DNA of 64,000 nucleotides. Source: Sphingobacterium pedocola (lineage in GTDB: Bacteria > Bacteroidota > Bacteroidia > Sphingobacteriales > Sphingobacteriaceae). Every line of letters begins with the position of its first letter. Position 1 is the first letter of the stretch. The notes under the pieces are model-generated. The model was not told the DNA's origin. It worked only from the letters and a program-made list of their open reading frames with translations, and ran no database searches. Made by a program: the position numbers and the translations under genes. Positions 33,452 to 41,376 of the stretch are shown here, piece by piece. The stretch lies in assembly GCF_015209965.1 (NCBI RefSeq), contig NZ_MU158689.1, forward strand, positions 1,414,835 through 1,478,834. The letters run 5' to 3'.

Positions 33452-33463
33452 ACAGCAAACTCG

Positions 33464-33604
33464 TTGAAGGGACGCGACCGAGATTTGGCGGAGTTGTACT
33501 GCATGGAAAGCAAACGACTAAAACGACAATTACGAAGGAATATAAATCGCTTTCCTCTTGATTTCATGTTTGAGTTATCCAAGGAAGAACATGAAGATTG
33601 CAAA
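33464..33604 (+). pseudogene. ORF6N domain fragment
   Basis: RDRDLAELYCMESKRLKRQL followed by RRNINRFPLDFMFELSKEE is the first half of an ORF6N domain, a phage-antirepressor-type DNA-binding module. The true start and the opening (normally I..RG..VMLD) are missing on the left. On the right the match stops at about 33604 and the frame runs, out of register, into the 5' part of mutT copy B, ending at 33748. It is a fused scrap between the KilA-N and mutT genes. Confidence 0.75.
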
Positions 33605-33641
33605 GTTGAGTTGACCATCGGATTTTTCGTTATCTTTAACC

Positions 33642-34019
33642 ATGCTACACGTTACCTGTGCTATTATCAGACGAAACAATACGATTTTAATCTGTCAACG
33701 CTCTGCATCTATGAAACTGCCGCTGAAATGGGAATTCCCTGGCGGTAAAATCGAGCAGGGCGAAAGCAAAGAAGAATGCCTGATGCGCGAGATCAAAGAA
33801 GAGCTCGGTATTGATGTAACCTTGGGTCGAGAGCTGAGTATGGTGGAGTACCATTATCCGGAATTCGCAATCTGCCTCTACCCTTTTGAATGTACATTAT
33901 CCGGAGGCGAGCCGCATCCGACCGAACATGCAAAAGCCATATGGGTGGATTGTAATGAGCTATTAAGTTACGACTGGGCGGCAGCTGATTTACCGATCGT
34001 GCAAGCACTGATGCAGTAA
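33642..34019 (+). CDS. mutT: MutT-type NUDIX hydrolase, copy B
   Basis: The 125-residue protein is nearly identical to copy A (10917-11294). The NUDIX box GKIEQGESKEE, then REIKEELGI, is intact. The main differences lie in the first 30 residues (IIRRNNTILICQRSASMKLP against IIKQDNTILICQRSAKMKLP). From about 33750 to the end the DNA differs from copy A at only one coding base (AGT against AAT). Function as in copy A: sanitising oxidised nucleotides. It sits behind truncated KilA-N and ORF6N genes and in front of a full 3'-flank hairpin element. Confidence 0.92.
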   Translation: MLHVTCAIIRRNNTILICQRSASMKLPLKWEFPGGKIEQGESKEECLMREIKEELGIDVTLGRELSMVEYHYPEFAICLYPFECTLSGGEPHPTEHAKAIWVDCNELLSYDWAAADLPIVQALMQ

Positions 34020-34020
34020 T

Positions 34021-34158
34021 AAATGTTAAGTTTTTGTTAATTCTTCCAGGTGCTGTAATATTCTGCCAGCTGCTGTCGTTTATATAGTATTCATAATTTA
34101 GGTTAATAATTGGTTAGTTAGAAAATCCTGAAGCTCCCCGCTTCAGGATTTTTTTTTA
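34021..34158 (+). repeat. mutT 3'-flank element with hairpin, copy 7
   Basis: It has the full leader plus a hairpin at 34125-34149 (arms ATCCTGAAGC/GCTTCAGGAT) and a nine-T run. It is almost identical to 11296-11430, with only about two differences, in CCAGCTGCTG against CCAGATCCTG. Confidence 0.92.
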
Positions 34159-34256
34159 TCGTGTAATTTTTACGGACTTTGGTTATTCCATCATTCTCGT
34201 ACGACAAACCTTGTCAATAGAAAACATTAAGTAACTTTAATGGCGACCCGAAGCCC

Positions 34257-34631
34257 TTATAAATCAAGCTGCTCGCTAGCCCATTGTACGGCTTCATTAT
34301 AGCGGTTATGTTCGAATATCTTAAATTCACCGGGCATAACCTTGGTAAAAACTTCCGTAATTTTTTTTATTGTATCATTATCGGATACAATGGCCGCCCG
34401 GTTCCACTTAGCAAGATCCTTTAAGCCTAGCCATGCGTCCTGAAGCCAAGCACCAGTAGTAAAATTGCTAACGTCAGTATTCAACACCAACATATAGTTG
34501 ATCTTATCGTGCCGGTCTATAAAAGCCGTGACCTTTGGGATGACGACATTTTTAAAATCGTCTGCCGTAACTTCGCCCTTAGCTTCAAAGCCTATCAAGT
34601 TCTCGGGAAGTGAAATAATTTCTGTGATCAT
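34257..34631 (-). CDS. SpoIIAA-like (STAS fold) protein
   Basis: The 124-residue protein shows the SpoIIAA-like pattern. The opening MITEIISLPENLIGFEAKGEVTADDF is followed by VIPKVTAFIDRHDKINYMLVLN, then KWNRAAIVSDNDTIKKIT and the C-terminal HNRYNEAVQWASEQ. Proteins of this type are small cytoplasmic STAS-like domains with no fixed function known to me. The length is standard. It runs opposite to mutT copy B and lies between two hairpin repeats. Confidence 0.8.
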   Translation of the reverse strand: MITEIISLPENLIGFEAKGEVTADDFKNVVIPKVTAFIDRHDKINYMLVLNTDVSNFTTGAWLQDAWLGLKDLAKWNRAAIVSDNDTIKKITEVFTKVMPGEFKIFEHNRYNEAVQWASEQLDL

Positions 34632-34673
34632 GTCTTTTCCTATTTTCTAGTATTAACAATGCAAAGGGAAAAA

Positions 34674-34696
34674 TGTTGCGAAGCTCCCCGCTTTAG
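34674..34696 (+). repeat. Hairpin repeat copy 8 (decayed)
   Basis: GCGAAGCTCCCCGCTTTAGG followed by ATTTTTTG keeps the inner stem AAGC/GCTT and loop, but the outer pairs are lost. There is no leader. It lies between the SpoIIAA-like start and the hipA pseudogene end. Confidence 0.6.
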
Positions 34697-34728
34697 GATT
34701 TTTTGTTATAAAAAAGACAGTAAACTAC

Positions 34729-35098
34729 CTATAAACCAATTTGATGCATTTTTTTTATTATAATTTTAAAGTATTGATCTTTATTTTCTCCATTCAAAAA
34801 GCTCTTGTTAATCCAGTCCTGAATTTGATCGGATCGAACAGAGAAGTCCTTATAAATGTTGTCCCGAACCTGTTCCGCAATACCCAAACTCATAGCAAAC
34901 TGATCGAAGTCTGATCGCTTTATCTTTCTTTTTCGCCCGCCTAAGGTCAACGTCAAATCTTCTACCTCTGGCATAAAAGGAAATTCTGAGGATTGTGGTT
35001 TCAAAATATAATCTCCCCAAAGACCGACTAAAGTTAATCGTTTATTCCCTTTTTCACCGGCTAAACTAAGTGATAATTTTGGCTGTACTCCAATAAAT
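34729..35098 (-). pseudogene. hipA: hipA with an internal deletion
   Basis: On the minus strand the reading GVQPKLSLSLAGEKG, then LTLVGLWGDYILKP and PFMPEVEDLTL, is the N-terminal part of the HipA kinase. It switches directly to LTLGGRKRKIKRSDFDQFAM and the rest of the HipA C-terminal helical domain, ending KKMHQIGL. The middle of the kinase domain (catalytic and ATP-binding parts) is missing, apparently joined at the shared DLTLTL stretch. The N-terminal end is also cut, at about 35098. It cannot be an active toxin. Confidence 0.75.
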
Positions 35099-35199
35099 AT
35101 ATTATATCATTTAGGGTATAAAAATAGATTTTTCAGAAGAAATATACCCGTATAGGTATACAAGCGCTCCAAGATAGGTTTAGATTAAGCCAAGTCTTT

Positions 35200-35345
35200 G
35201 TATTGCCAAATATACATATATGAGCCAATTAAAATTGTTAATCACCTCAAATGTAGAAAAAATATGAGCCGATTATTTTTACTAATCGGCTCATTCCAAA
35301 ATTTCTCTATGCTTGCAATTGTATATCACACGTTTGTTGTACAGC
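35200..35345 (-). repeat. Orphan copy of the fic promoter and first codons
   Basis: About 145 bases match 12533-12680, including the stretch TATTGCCAAATATACATA at the fic 5' end and GAGCCAATTAAAATTGTTAA. The inverted repeat ATGAGCCGATTA/TAATCGGCTCAT lies at 35264-35294. The rest of the gene is absent. The two copies flank the PUL region. Confidence 0.7.
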
Positions 35346-35453
35346 TGGTTAGTTCCTAATCGCAACGCATTATAACTTTTAGGCGAGGTAATGAAAAAGC
35401 GGTCATATTTTGATTTACATAAATATGTTATATGCAACGTGGTGACACTAAAA

Positions 35454-35819
35454 TTAGCTCTCTCCTGACAGTTCCCTATGCTTCGCTCCCCATTCCTCCA
35501 GTTGTTTGATGATAGGTTTTAACTCATAGCCTATTGCTGTTAGCTCATATTCCACGCGAGGGGGAACTTCTGCGTAGACAGTTCGCTTCACTATTTTGTA
35601 TTCCTCTAGCTTCCTCAGCTGCAGGGTCAGCATACGTTCGGTGATGTTGGGCAATAGTTTTCTCAACTCTCCAAATCGTAATTTACCGTTAAATAGCCAG
35701 GAGCAGATTACCAATGCCCACTGTCCGCCGATGATATTAGCAGCGTAGGCCTCGGGGCATTCATCAGCCAGGGCTTGCTTATTGGCGAAGTTTGTCGATG
35801 TTTCTTTGATCTTGCTCAT
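35454..35819 (-). CDS. HxlR family transcriptional regulator
   Basis: The 121-residue winged-helix protein has the HxlR pattern: CPEAYAANIIGGQWALVICSWLFNGKLRFGELRKLLPNITERMLT, then LRKLEEYKIVKRTVYAEVPPRVEYELTAIGYELKPII. No cofactor-binding part is visible. HxlR proteins often sense redox or aldehyde stress and control a divergent enzyme gene. Here the divergent neighbour is an NAD(P)H oxidoreductase that starts 90 bases away. The N-terminal Cys in DECPEAY is a candidate sensor residue, which is inference. Confidence 0.9.
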   Translation of the reverse strand: MSKIKETSTNFANKQALADECPEAYAANIIGGQWALVICSWLFNGKLRFGELRKLLPNITERMLTLQLRKLEEYKIVKRTVYAEVPPRVEYELTAIGYELKPIIKQLEEWGAKHRELSGES

Positions 35820-35909
35820 TTACTTACATTTTTTATAGTACCTTACAAATGGCCGCTAACATACAAATATAGGGGGAAGTGGTTTATTTTTGTGATAAAT
35901 ATTTTAAAA

Positions 35910-36440
35910 ATGAAGACATTGATTATTGTAACACACCCCGATATTGAGAATTCACTAGTAAACAAAAGATGGGTGGAAGAGCTAAATAAATACCCCGAAA
36001 AATTTACTGTTCATCAGTTGTATAAAGTATACCCTGACGGAAACATCGATGTAATTGCGGAGCAAAAAATGATAGAAGAGTACGACAAGATTGTATTTCA
36101 ATTTCCTGTTTATTGGCATAGCTGCCCGTCACTACTCAAAAAATGGATTGATGATGTATTAATTTATGGCTGGGCATATGGTAGCAAAAGTGGCTATAAG
36201 ATGTCGGAGAAAAAGGTGACTTTGGCGATGTCTGCAGGTGTAGATGAATATGAATATAATCCAGGCGAAAAATATAGATATACATTGAAAGATTTGACAC
36301 GTCCGTTCGATCTGACCTTTGAATATGTTAAAGCGGATTATCAGCCATTCTTTGCATACTATGGTATCGAATTGGATACCTCCCCGGAATGGATCGAAAA
36401 AAGTGTACCGCTTTACCTTGAATTTTTGGAGTCGTTTTAA
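35910..36440 (+). CDS. Flavodoxin-fold NAD(P)H:quinone oxidoreductase
   Basis: The 176-residue protein starts MKTLIIVTHPDIENSLVNKRW. It has the YDKIVFQFPVYWHSCPSLLKKWIDDVL block (about 65-91) and GWAYG, typical of MdaB/KefF/NQO1-like FMN or FAD enzymes. The ATG at 35910 is chosen because the fold begins there; a longer frame from 35775 would overlap the promoter region. It should reduce quinones by two electrons in the cytoplasm. It is divergent from the HxlR gene, which probably regulates it. Confidence 0.9.
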   Translation: MKTLIIVTHPDIENSLVNKRWVEELNKYPEKFTVHQLYKVYPDGNIDVIAEQKMIEEYDKIVFQFPVYWHSCPSLLKKWIDDVLIYGWAYGSKSGYKMSEKKVTLAMSAGVDEYEYNPGEKYRYTLKDLTRPFDLTFEYVKADYQPFFAYYGIELDTSPEWIEKSVPLYLEFLESF

Positions 36441-36544
36441 AGTGAGCAATATTTCAAGTTCCTAAAACTGGAAATAAATAAATAGAGTAATACACCTACG
36501 TAACAAAAATATGATATTAAAAAGTTTGGCAAGCAGTTTGATCT

Positions 36545-36617
36545 ATACTTAACTCATAATTTAGGTTAATAATTGGTTAGTTAGAAAATCCTGAAGCTCC
36601 CCGCTTCAGGATTTTTT
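36545..36617 (+). repeat. Hairpin element copy 9 (core leader, not mutT-linked)
   Basis: CTCATAATTTAGGTTAATAA and TTGGTTAG precede a hairpin at 36588-36610 and seven T. It follows the oxidoreductase gene and should terminate it. Its left part (TTGGCAAG, TTTGATCTATA) matches the copy at 61148 rather than the mutT-linked copies. Confidence 0.85.
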
Positions 36618-36640
36618 TGATATACGATACGGCTTAGATC

Positions 36641-36958
36641 TTATCCTGTAATTTTTAATGATTGGATCTTCCCTTCGTGAAGCGCAAAATGATACGTCAG
36701 TACTGCAGGGCTACCTTCAAAATTTCCGGAGACCTCTGCTTTTAAAGTTTCTTCGCTTTCCGAATATTCAAGGGGCTTCATGACTATTCTAAATTCGTCG
36801 TTGGCTTTTTGAATCCATCGCTGTATTTCCGCTCTTCCGTTGTATGTTTTTCCTTCATCTAAAACGATGGCGGTTTCAGAAAAACAATTGGCGTAACGAT
36901 GGCTATCAAAGTTATCCTGTGCCGTTACTAGTGCTGCGATTGTGTTTGGTAAGTTCAT
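36641..36958 (-). CDS. SnoaL/NTF2-like small protein
   Basis: The 105-residue protein starts MNLPNTIAALVTAQDNFDSHRYANCFSETAIVLDEGKTYNGRAEIQ. This is the usual start of SnoaL-like (NTF2 fold) domains, with the pocket helices first and the YNGRAEIQRWI segment next. Such proteins may be isomerases, cyclases or just ligand-binding; no catalytic residue can be assigned. It is 21 bases after the SDR gene on the same strand and should be co-transcribed with it. Confidence 0.8.
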   Translation of the reverse strand: MNLPNTIAALVTAQDNFDSHRYANCFSETAIVLDEGKTYNGRAEIQRWIQKANDEFRIVMKPLEYSESEETLKAEVSGNFEGSPAVLTYHFALHEGKIQSLKITG

Positions 36959-36979
36959 GATATTTATTTTTAAAAGTTT

Positions 36980-37774
36980 CTAAATGGTGGGTATGGTACC
37001 ACCGTCAATAATGTATTCTGTCCCTGTCAGATAACTAGCTCTTGGAGATACTAAAAAGCCGATAAATTCTGCAATTTCTTCGGGTAATGCAGGTCGTCCT
37101 ATAGGAATTCCGCCTAGTGCGTCCATTACGCTTTGGATCGCTTGTTCTATGGGAATATTTGCGCTTTCTGAAATACGTTCCATCATTCTTGTTGCGGATT
37201 CGGTTTTTATCCAACCGGGCGAAACGGTTAAAACACGAATCCCTTTGGGTGAGACTTCTTTTGACAAACCTTTGCTGTAATTTATTAACCCCGCTTTTGC
37301 TGCGGCATAGGGCAGCGTTGAATCATGTAAAGGCAGTCTTCCCTGGATGGATGCGATATGAATGATAACGCCACTCCCCTGTGCTAGCATCTGTGGTAAT
37401 AGCGCCTTATCCAACCGTACAGGTGCAAGAAGGTTGGTCTGGATGGTTTGTTCCCAATCTTCATCACTTAAGACGGAAAACCCACCGGCTTGTGTTTCAG
37501 AACTGCCAAGGTTGTTTACTAAGATATCGAGTCTTGCGAATTTTGAGAGAATACGATCTACTAAGATCTGCGTTTCTTCGGCTTTACTTAAATCTGCCGA
37601 AATAAAATGAAGTTTTTCGTTTTGTTCTTTAGGTGCATTTCTTGCCGTGATAATAACCATAGCACCTGCATTAGATAGTCTTTCGGCAATGGCTTTGCCC
37701 GCTCCTTTGGTACCCCCTGTTACCAAAGCAATCTTACCGGATAATTCGTTACTGTAGTTAAATCTGTTTTCCAT
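36980..37774 (-). CDS. Short-chain dehydrogenase/reductase
   Basis: The 264-residue SDR has the NAD(P) motif TGGTKGAGKAIAERL (about 19-33) and LVNNLGSSE in place of the usual NNAG. A Ser in HIASIQG and the YAAAKAGLINYSKGLSKE catalytic Tyr-xxx-Lys follow, then the VSPGWIKTE block and a C-terminal YLTGTEYIIDGG. It is complete and of standard length. The substrate is unknown. It forms an operon with the SnoaL-like gene and is divergent from a second HxlR regulator 123 bases away. Confidence 0.93.
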   Translation of the reverse strand: MENRFNYSNELSGKIALVTGGTKGAGKAIAERLSNAGAMVIITARNAPKEQNEKLHFISADLSKAEETQILVDRILSKFARLDILVNNLGSSETQAGGFSVLSDEDWEQTIQTNLLAPVRLDKALLPQMLAQGSGVIIHIASIQGRLPLHDSTLPYAAAKAGLINYSKGLSKEVSPKGIRVLTVSPGWIKTESATRMMERISESANIPIEQAIQSVMDALGGIPIGRPALPEEIAEFIGFLVSPRASYLTGTEYIIDGGTIPTI

Positions 37775-37897
37775 AGATGAATATTTTATACAAAATTGCG
37801 TCGTACGTTCGCTTTATACAAGTACGGAAAGGCGATTCGAATAGGGATAAATTATTCCCCTATTGTACAATTTAAAACATAGGGCTAAATTTGAACT

Positions 37898-38257
37898 ATG
37901 TATGAGAGGAAAATTTTACCGAACCTGAATTGTGGACTCGATCTAATTGGTGAAGTGCTCTACGGGAAATGGAAAATTCGTTTGTTGTGGTTTATTAATG
38001 AAGGATTTCAACGCCCAAGTGAATTGCAACGGAAAATCCCCGATGCAACCAGAAGGGTATTAAATATTCAATTGAAAGAGCTGGAAGAACACGGACTCGT
38101 TCGAAAAAAAATTTACCCTGTAGTACCTCCAAAAGTGGAATATGGTCTCACGCACTTTGGCAAGACTCTAATTCCTGTAATATCAGTTTTAGGGCAATGG
38201 GGAGATGAAAATGAAGAAAAGCTACGTGATATTATTATGAAACGGTTTGAAAAATAA
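37898..38257 (+). CDS. HxlR family transcriptional regulator
   Basis: The 119-residue winged-helix protein has NCGLDLIGEVLYGKWKIRLLWFINEGFQRPSELQRKIPDATRRVLN, then LKELEEHGLVRKKIYPVVPPKVEYGLTHFGKTLIPVI. This is the HxlR core, with a Cys close to the N-terminus (NLNCGLD). It is divergent from the SDR/SnoaL operon and probably controls it, mirroring the HxlR/oxidoreductase arrangement 2 kb upstream. Confidence 0.9.
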   Translation: MYERKILPNLNCGLDLIGEVLYGKWKIRLLWFINEGFQRPSELQRKIPDATRRVLNIQLKELEEHGLVRKKIYPVVPPKVEYGLTHFGKTLIPVISVLGQWGDENEEKLRDIIMKRFEK

Positions 38258-38326
38258 CTAAAAAGCCGGCTACCTGTATCACTGAACTGGAATGCCCGGT
38301 CTTCTTTTGGAAGCGTTATTAAAGAT

Positions 38327-38629
38327 TTATTTTATAAAAAAGACCCAAGTGACAAAGTCTGCTGAAAACTCGACAAATCGGTGTGCGGCATAGGCTGGAA
38401 CAAACAAGAAGTCTCCTGCTTGAAAGGGAGTAGGTATGCCATTTAGTTCAAAACTTCCGGAACCGGAGATGACAACATAAAATTCATCCTTATCGTGGGG
38501 CTGCTGCTTATCTACAAGGTCGGGTTTGTAAATTTCGACTGAGAGATTGTTCCTATCAAATAAGCTTATAAATTCTTTTCCCGATTGCGCCAGCTTGTCG
38601 AGTGCTTGTTTTTCTTGAATTTTTATCAT
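38327..38629 (-). CDS. Cupin domain protein
   Basis: From the ATG at 38629 the protein has 100 residues. It holds one cupin fold: KQQPHDKDEFYVVISGSGSFELNGIPTPFQAGDFLFVPAYAAHRF supplies the metal-binding His, Asp/Glu and His of the two cupin motifs. The longer frame to 38689 starts with TTG and would overlap the upstream gene by 44 bases, so I prefer 38629. Function unknown; small cupins often bind a metal and a small ligand. It follows the DinB-like gene closely. Confidence 0.85.
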   Translation of the reverse strand: MIKIQEKQALDKLAQSGKEFISLFDRNNLSVEIYKPDLVDKQQPHDKDEFYVVISGSGSFELNGIPTPFQAGDFLFVPAYAAHRFVEFSADFVTWVFFIK

Positions 38630-38645
38630 ATGCAAGGGTGCAGCT

Positions 38646-39200
38646 TTAAAGATCGTCGGTAAAATGTCGTCTTTCTTTATCTTGTTCAAATTTTCGTTCG
38701 TTGTATTGTGCAGAACTGTTACGGGCTATGGAAAGCGTTTTCCATTTCTCATTTTTCACCATCTTCGCAACGTAAACAATTTGTCCGATGTGGTAGGGAT
38801 AGTGAGCCAACTGTCTGTTTAGGGCTTCCATAACTGTGTGACCGTCATTCCGTATGTAGACAATGCTTTCCAGATCTGCTTTACGCAAACTGCTTAATAC
38901 ATTAATTAGGCATTCCCATCCCTTTTCCCAATGAGCGATAAGTGATGACCTGTCATGAAATGTATGTTCAAATTCAGCATCTCTGTTTCTCCACGCTTTT
39001 TCTCCATCTGATGTAAGAAAATCGGTAAAGCGCGATTGCATATTTCCGGAAATGTGGTTTACAATAATAGCGATACTGTTACTCTCTCCATTGTATTGCC
39101 AGAACAAACTTTCATCGTCCAATTGTTCCATGGCTTTTTCAGCGAGAATCTTGTAATATCTAAATTGCTTGATGACACTATTTATATAACTAGTTTCCAT
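38646..39200 (-). CDS. DinB-like / DUF1572 protein
   Basis: The 184-residue protein is an all-helical DinB-type protein. It contains FRYYKILAEKAMEQLDDESLFWQYNGESNSIAIIVNHISGNMQSRFTDFLTSDGEK, and the later LNRQLAHYPYHIGQIVYVAKM. His residues in NHISGN and HYPYHIGQ are the usual metal ligands of the family. Such proteins include thiol transferases and many unknowns. It is followed, 16 bases after its stop, by the cupin start and likely shares its transcript. Confidence 0.85.
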   Translation of the reverse strand: METSYINSVIKQFRYYKILAEKAMEQLDDESLFWQYNGESNSIAIIVNHISGNMQSRFTDFLTSDGEKAWRNRDAEFEHTFHDRSSLIAHWEKGWECLINVLSSLRKADLESIVYIRNDGHTVMEALNRQLAHYPYHIGQIVYVAKMVKNEKWKTLSIARNSSAQYNERKFEQDKERRHFTDDL

Positions 39201-39316
39201 TTATGTTAGGATTTTATAATAGTTTTTTCCAATGTGCCACAAAATCGACGATCAATTTGAATGACATATAAAATAACAGCAAATATAATCGATACGATTG
39301 CTGGTCAATGTATAAC

Positions 39317-40054
39317 CTAAAACTTAATCAGTAACTCTGTAGAAATCAGTTTATCATTGTTGTAATATTCAAATAACCATTTCCCTTCTTTTTTCAGTAC
39401 GATTCCTTTGAATTGACCATTATCCGCAATAAAATAGTCGGGCACAGAGGTTTTAAAAAGAGTCAGCACTTTTTTGGGCGTGGTATCGATCAATTGATAA
39501 CCGTTTGCAGTTGCCTGAGCATATAAAGTTTTTGAAGATTCTAAACTTTCGATCGCTACTGCCGGTGGATTTGCAGATGCTGCAACTACTTCCGCTGCCT
39601 TTATACTTTCAACCTCTTGGGTTTCACCGGTAAATGTATAGGGAAGCTCATTCAAAGAAACAAAGGCTTTTTTTAAGGCCTCACCGTACGAAGCCGCAAA
39701 TTCCTTTTCTCGGCTTTTACCTTCTTTGCCTTTAAACACTACATTACCTTGGCAGTCTGTTAATGTCAATGTAAGGGTGGTTGTAAACAACCCTTTTTTT
39801 TCCGCAAGATCGGCATTCAGGGCTTTGCACTTGTTATTAGCAATCTCAGCTGGCAAATTTATATCATCGAAATAAACGGTAAAGCCTTTTTGTTCCAAAA
39901 ATGTCTTTGTCAGGCTATTTAGATTATATTGATTCACTTCTTTAAAAAAACTGTACTGCTCTGGCACCAATACGTATTTATAGTTGTTAATCGTATTTTG
40001 AGCATATCCCGACAATGTCGTGAATATTAAAAGTAGTAAAAGGGATCTTTTCAT
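39317..40054 (-). CDS. Hypothetical secreted protein
   Basis: From the ATG at 40054 the protein has 245 residues and a signal peptide, MKRSLLLLLIFTTLSGYAQ. The mature part begins NTINNYKYVLVPEQYSFFKEVNQYNLNSLTKTFLEQKGFTVYF, and near residue 80-95 it has the pattern LTLTLTDCQGNVVFKGKEGKSREKEF. I recall similar conserved hypothetical proteins in Flavobacteriia and Sphingobacteria. It is probably periplasmic; no catalytic motif is seen. It stands alone, with 116 and 155 bases of unremarkable sequence on either side. Confidence 0.7.
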   Translation of the reverse strand: MKRSLLLLLIFTTLSGYAQNTINNYKYVLVPEQYSFFKEVNQYNLNSLTKTFLEQKGFTVYFDDINLPAEIANNKCKALNADLAEKKGLFTTTLTLTLTDCQGNVVFKGKEGKSREKEFAASYGEALKKAFVSLNELPYTFTGETQEVESIKAAEVVAASANPPAVAIESLESSKTLYAQATANGYQLIDTTPKKVLTLFKTSVPDYFIADNGQFKGIVLKKEGKWLFEYYNNDKLISTELLIKF

Positions 40055-40233
40055 AGTATAACAGTACGCTGTGTGCATAAAGATAATATATTCGTTTCAT
40101 TACATCAATACCTTCACCTCATTCTCCATTTAGAAAAATCTAGCAATATCAAACCTAGCCGAGTAAGCTTAAAACATCAGTTCGATAGGCTATACAACGC
40201 TTATGAAAATATGCGACCGTAGCAAGGTATGGT

Positions 40234-41376
40234 CTAATTTTTAATGATATGCGGTATGAAGCGACTTTGATCGGTGGTAATCGGCATATCGGATTCTCTG
40301 AAACTGATGCCGCAGGCTTCTTGGCCAATAACCCAGGAACCTATAACAGAAAAACCGGTTTCTTCCCGATGTATGGTGGCCAGTTCTTGATAGATATAGC
40401 CTTCCTCGCCGTATGCGCCGTCTGTCTCGTAAATCATTTCCCGATCATAGAACATCTCTATATTGGCACCCTCACGCGAAAGAATAGGCTTTCTTACATA
40501 GTGACGCATACCCTTAGGGCTATCGAAGTACGACTTTAATAAGTTCGGGTGGTGGGGAAATAATTCCCATAAAATGGGAAGAATGGCTTTATTAGATAAA
40601 ATCATTTTCCATGAGGGCTCGATCCATTGCGCCTCATTGATATCTTGGACGATGTTATGGCCAAATTCTTCGTTGACCATCCATTCCCAGGGGTACAACT
40701 TAAATATGGACTGAATTTCATACCCTTCTAGATCGACAAAGGTTCTTCCATCCCAACCAATCTCATCAATATAAATCAGTTGCGTCTGTATGCCGGCCTG
40801 AATCGCCGTATCCCTCAGGTACTCCACGTTTGTAAGGTCTTCAAGTGTTTCCTTTGCGCAGGAGAAGTATAAGATTTCTCCTTTGAGATACGGTTTTAGC
40901 GATTTCCAGCTTTCGATCAACTGCTCATGAATAGAATTGTATTGATCGGTAGACTCAGAGAAATAGTGGTTTTTCCAATGCCATTGCACGATACCACTTT
41001 CAAAAAGTGAAGTAGGTGTATCGGCGTTAAATTCTAGCATTTTCAATTTCCTCGACTGGCTATCATATGCAAAATCGAACCTACCATAGATGGAGGGGTC
41101 GTCCTTATCCCAAGAACGCTCGATATGATGTATCATATAGGCTGGGATATGAAAGAGATGATAGAGCTTATGCTGGATAACATGCTCTACTGCCTTGAGG
41201 CACATCTGCCATAAGTCAGCAGTAGCTTGATAGATACTGTCTGCTTCATGTGCGGTGATTTCATAATAACGATCATCTACCCAATAAGGCACATTGTCCG
41301 AGGAATGATAACCGTAACCAATGGATTCCAATCTAGATTTCCAATTCGGATCTATCGATACGTTTTTTACCTGCAT
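40234..41376 (-). CDS. Glutathionylspermidine synthase-like (YgiC/YjfC) protein
   Basis: The 380-residue protein has the ATP-grasp-type synthase domain of YgiC/YjfC. The opening RLESIGYGYHSSDNVPYWVDDRYYEITAHE is followed by LEFNADTPTSLFESGIVQWHWK and WELFPHHPNLLKSYFD, then YVRKPILSREGANIEM and PWEW. It lacks the amidase half of the full enzyme, as usual for this subfamily, which probably joins a peptide or amine to an unknown acceptor. It abuts the YgiB-like gene with no gap, and E. coli has the same ygiB-ygiC pairing. Confidence 0.88.
   Translation of the reverse strand: MQVKNVSIDPNWKSRLESIGYGYHSSDNVPYWVDDRYYEITAHEADSIYQATADLWQMCLKAVEHVIQHKLYHLFHIPAYMIHHIERSWDKDDPSIYGRFDFAYDSQSRKLKMLEFNADTPTSLFESGIVQWHWKNHYFSESTDQYNSIHEQLIESWKSLKPYLKGEILYFSCAKETLEDLTNVEYLRDTAIQAGIQTQLIYIDEIGWDGRTFVDLEGYEIQSIFKLYPWEWMVNEEFGHNIVQDINEAQWIEPSWKMILSNKAILPILWELFPHHPNLLKSYFDSPKGMRHYVRKPILSREGANIEMFYDREMIYETDGAYGEEGYIYQELATIHREETGFSVIGSWVIGQEACGISFRESDMPITTDQSRFIPHIIKN

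Noticed and set aside
33464..33748. 94-residue frame as one intact protein
   Set aside because: Only the first 45 or so codons are ORF6N; the rest is mutT DNA read in the wrong frame.
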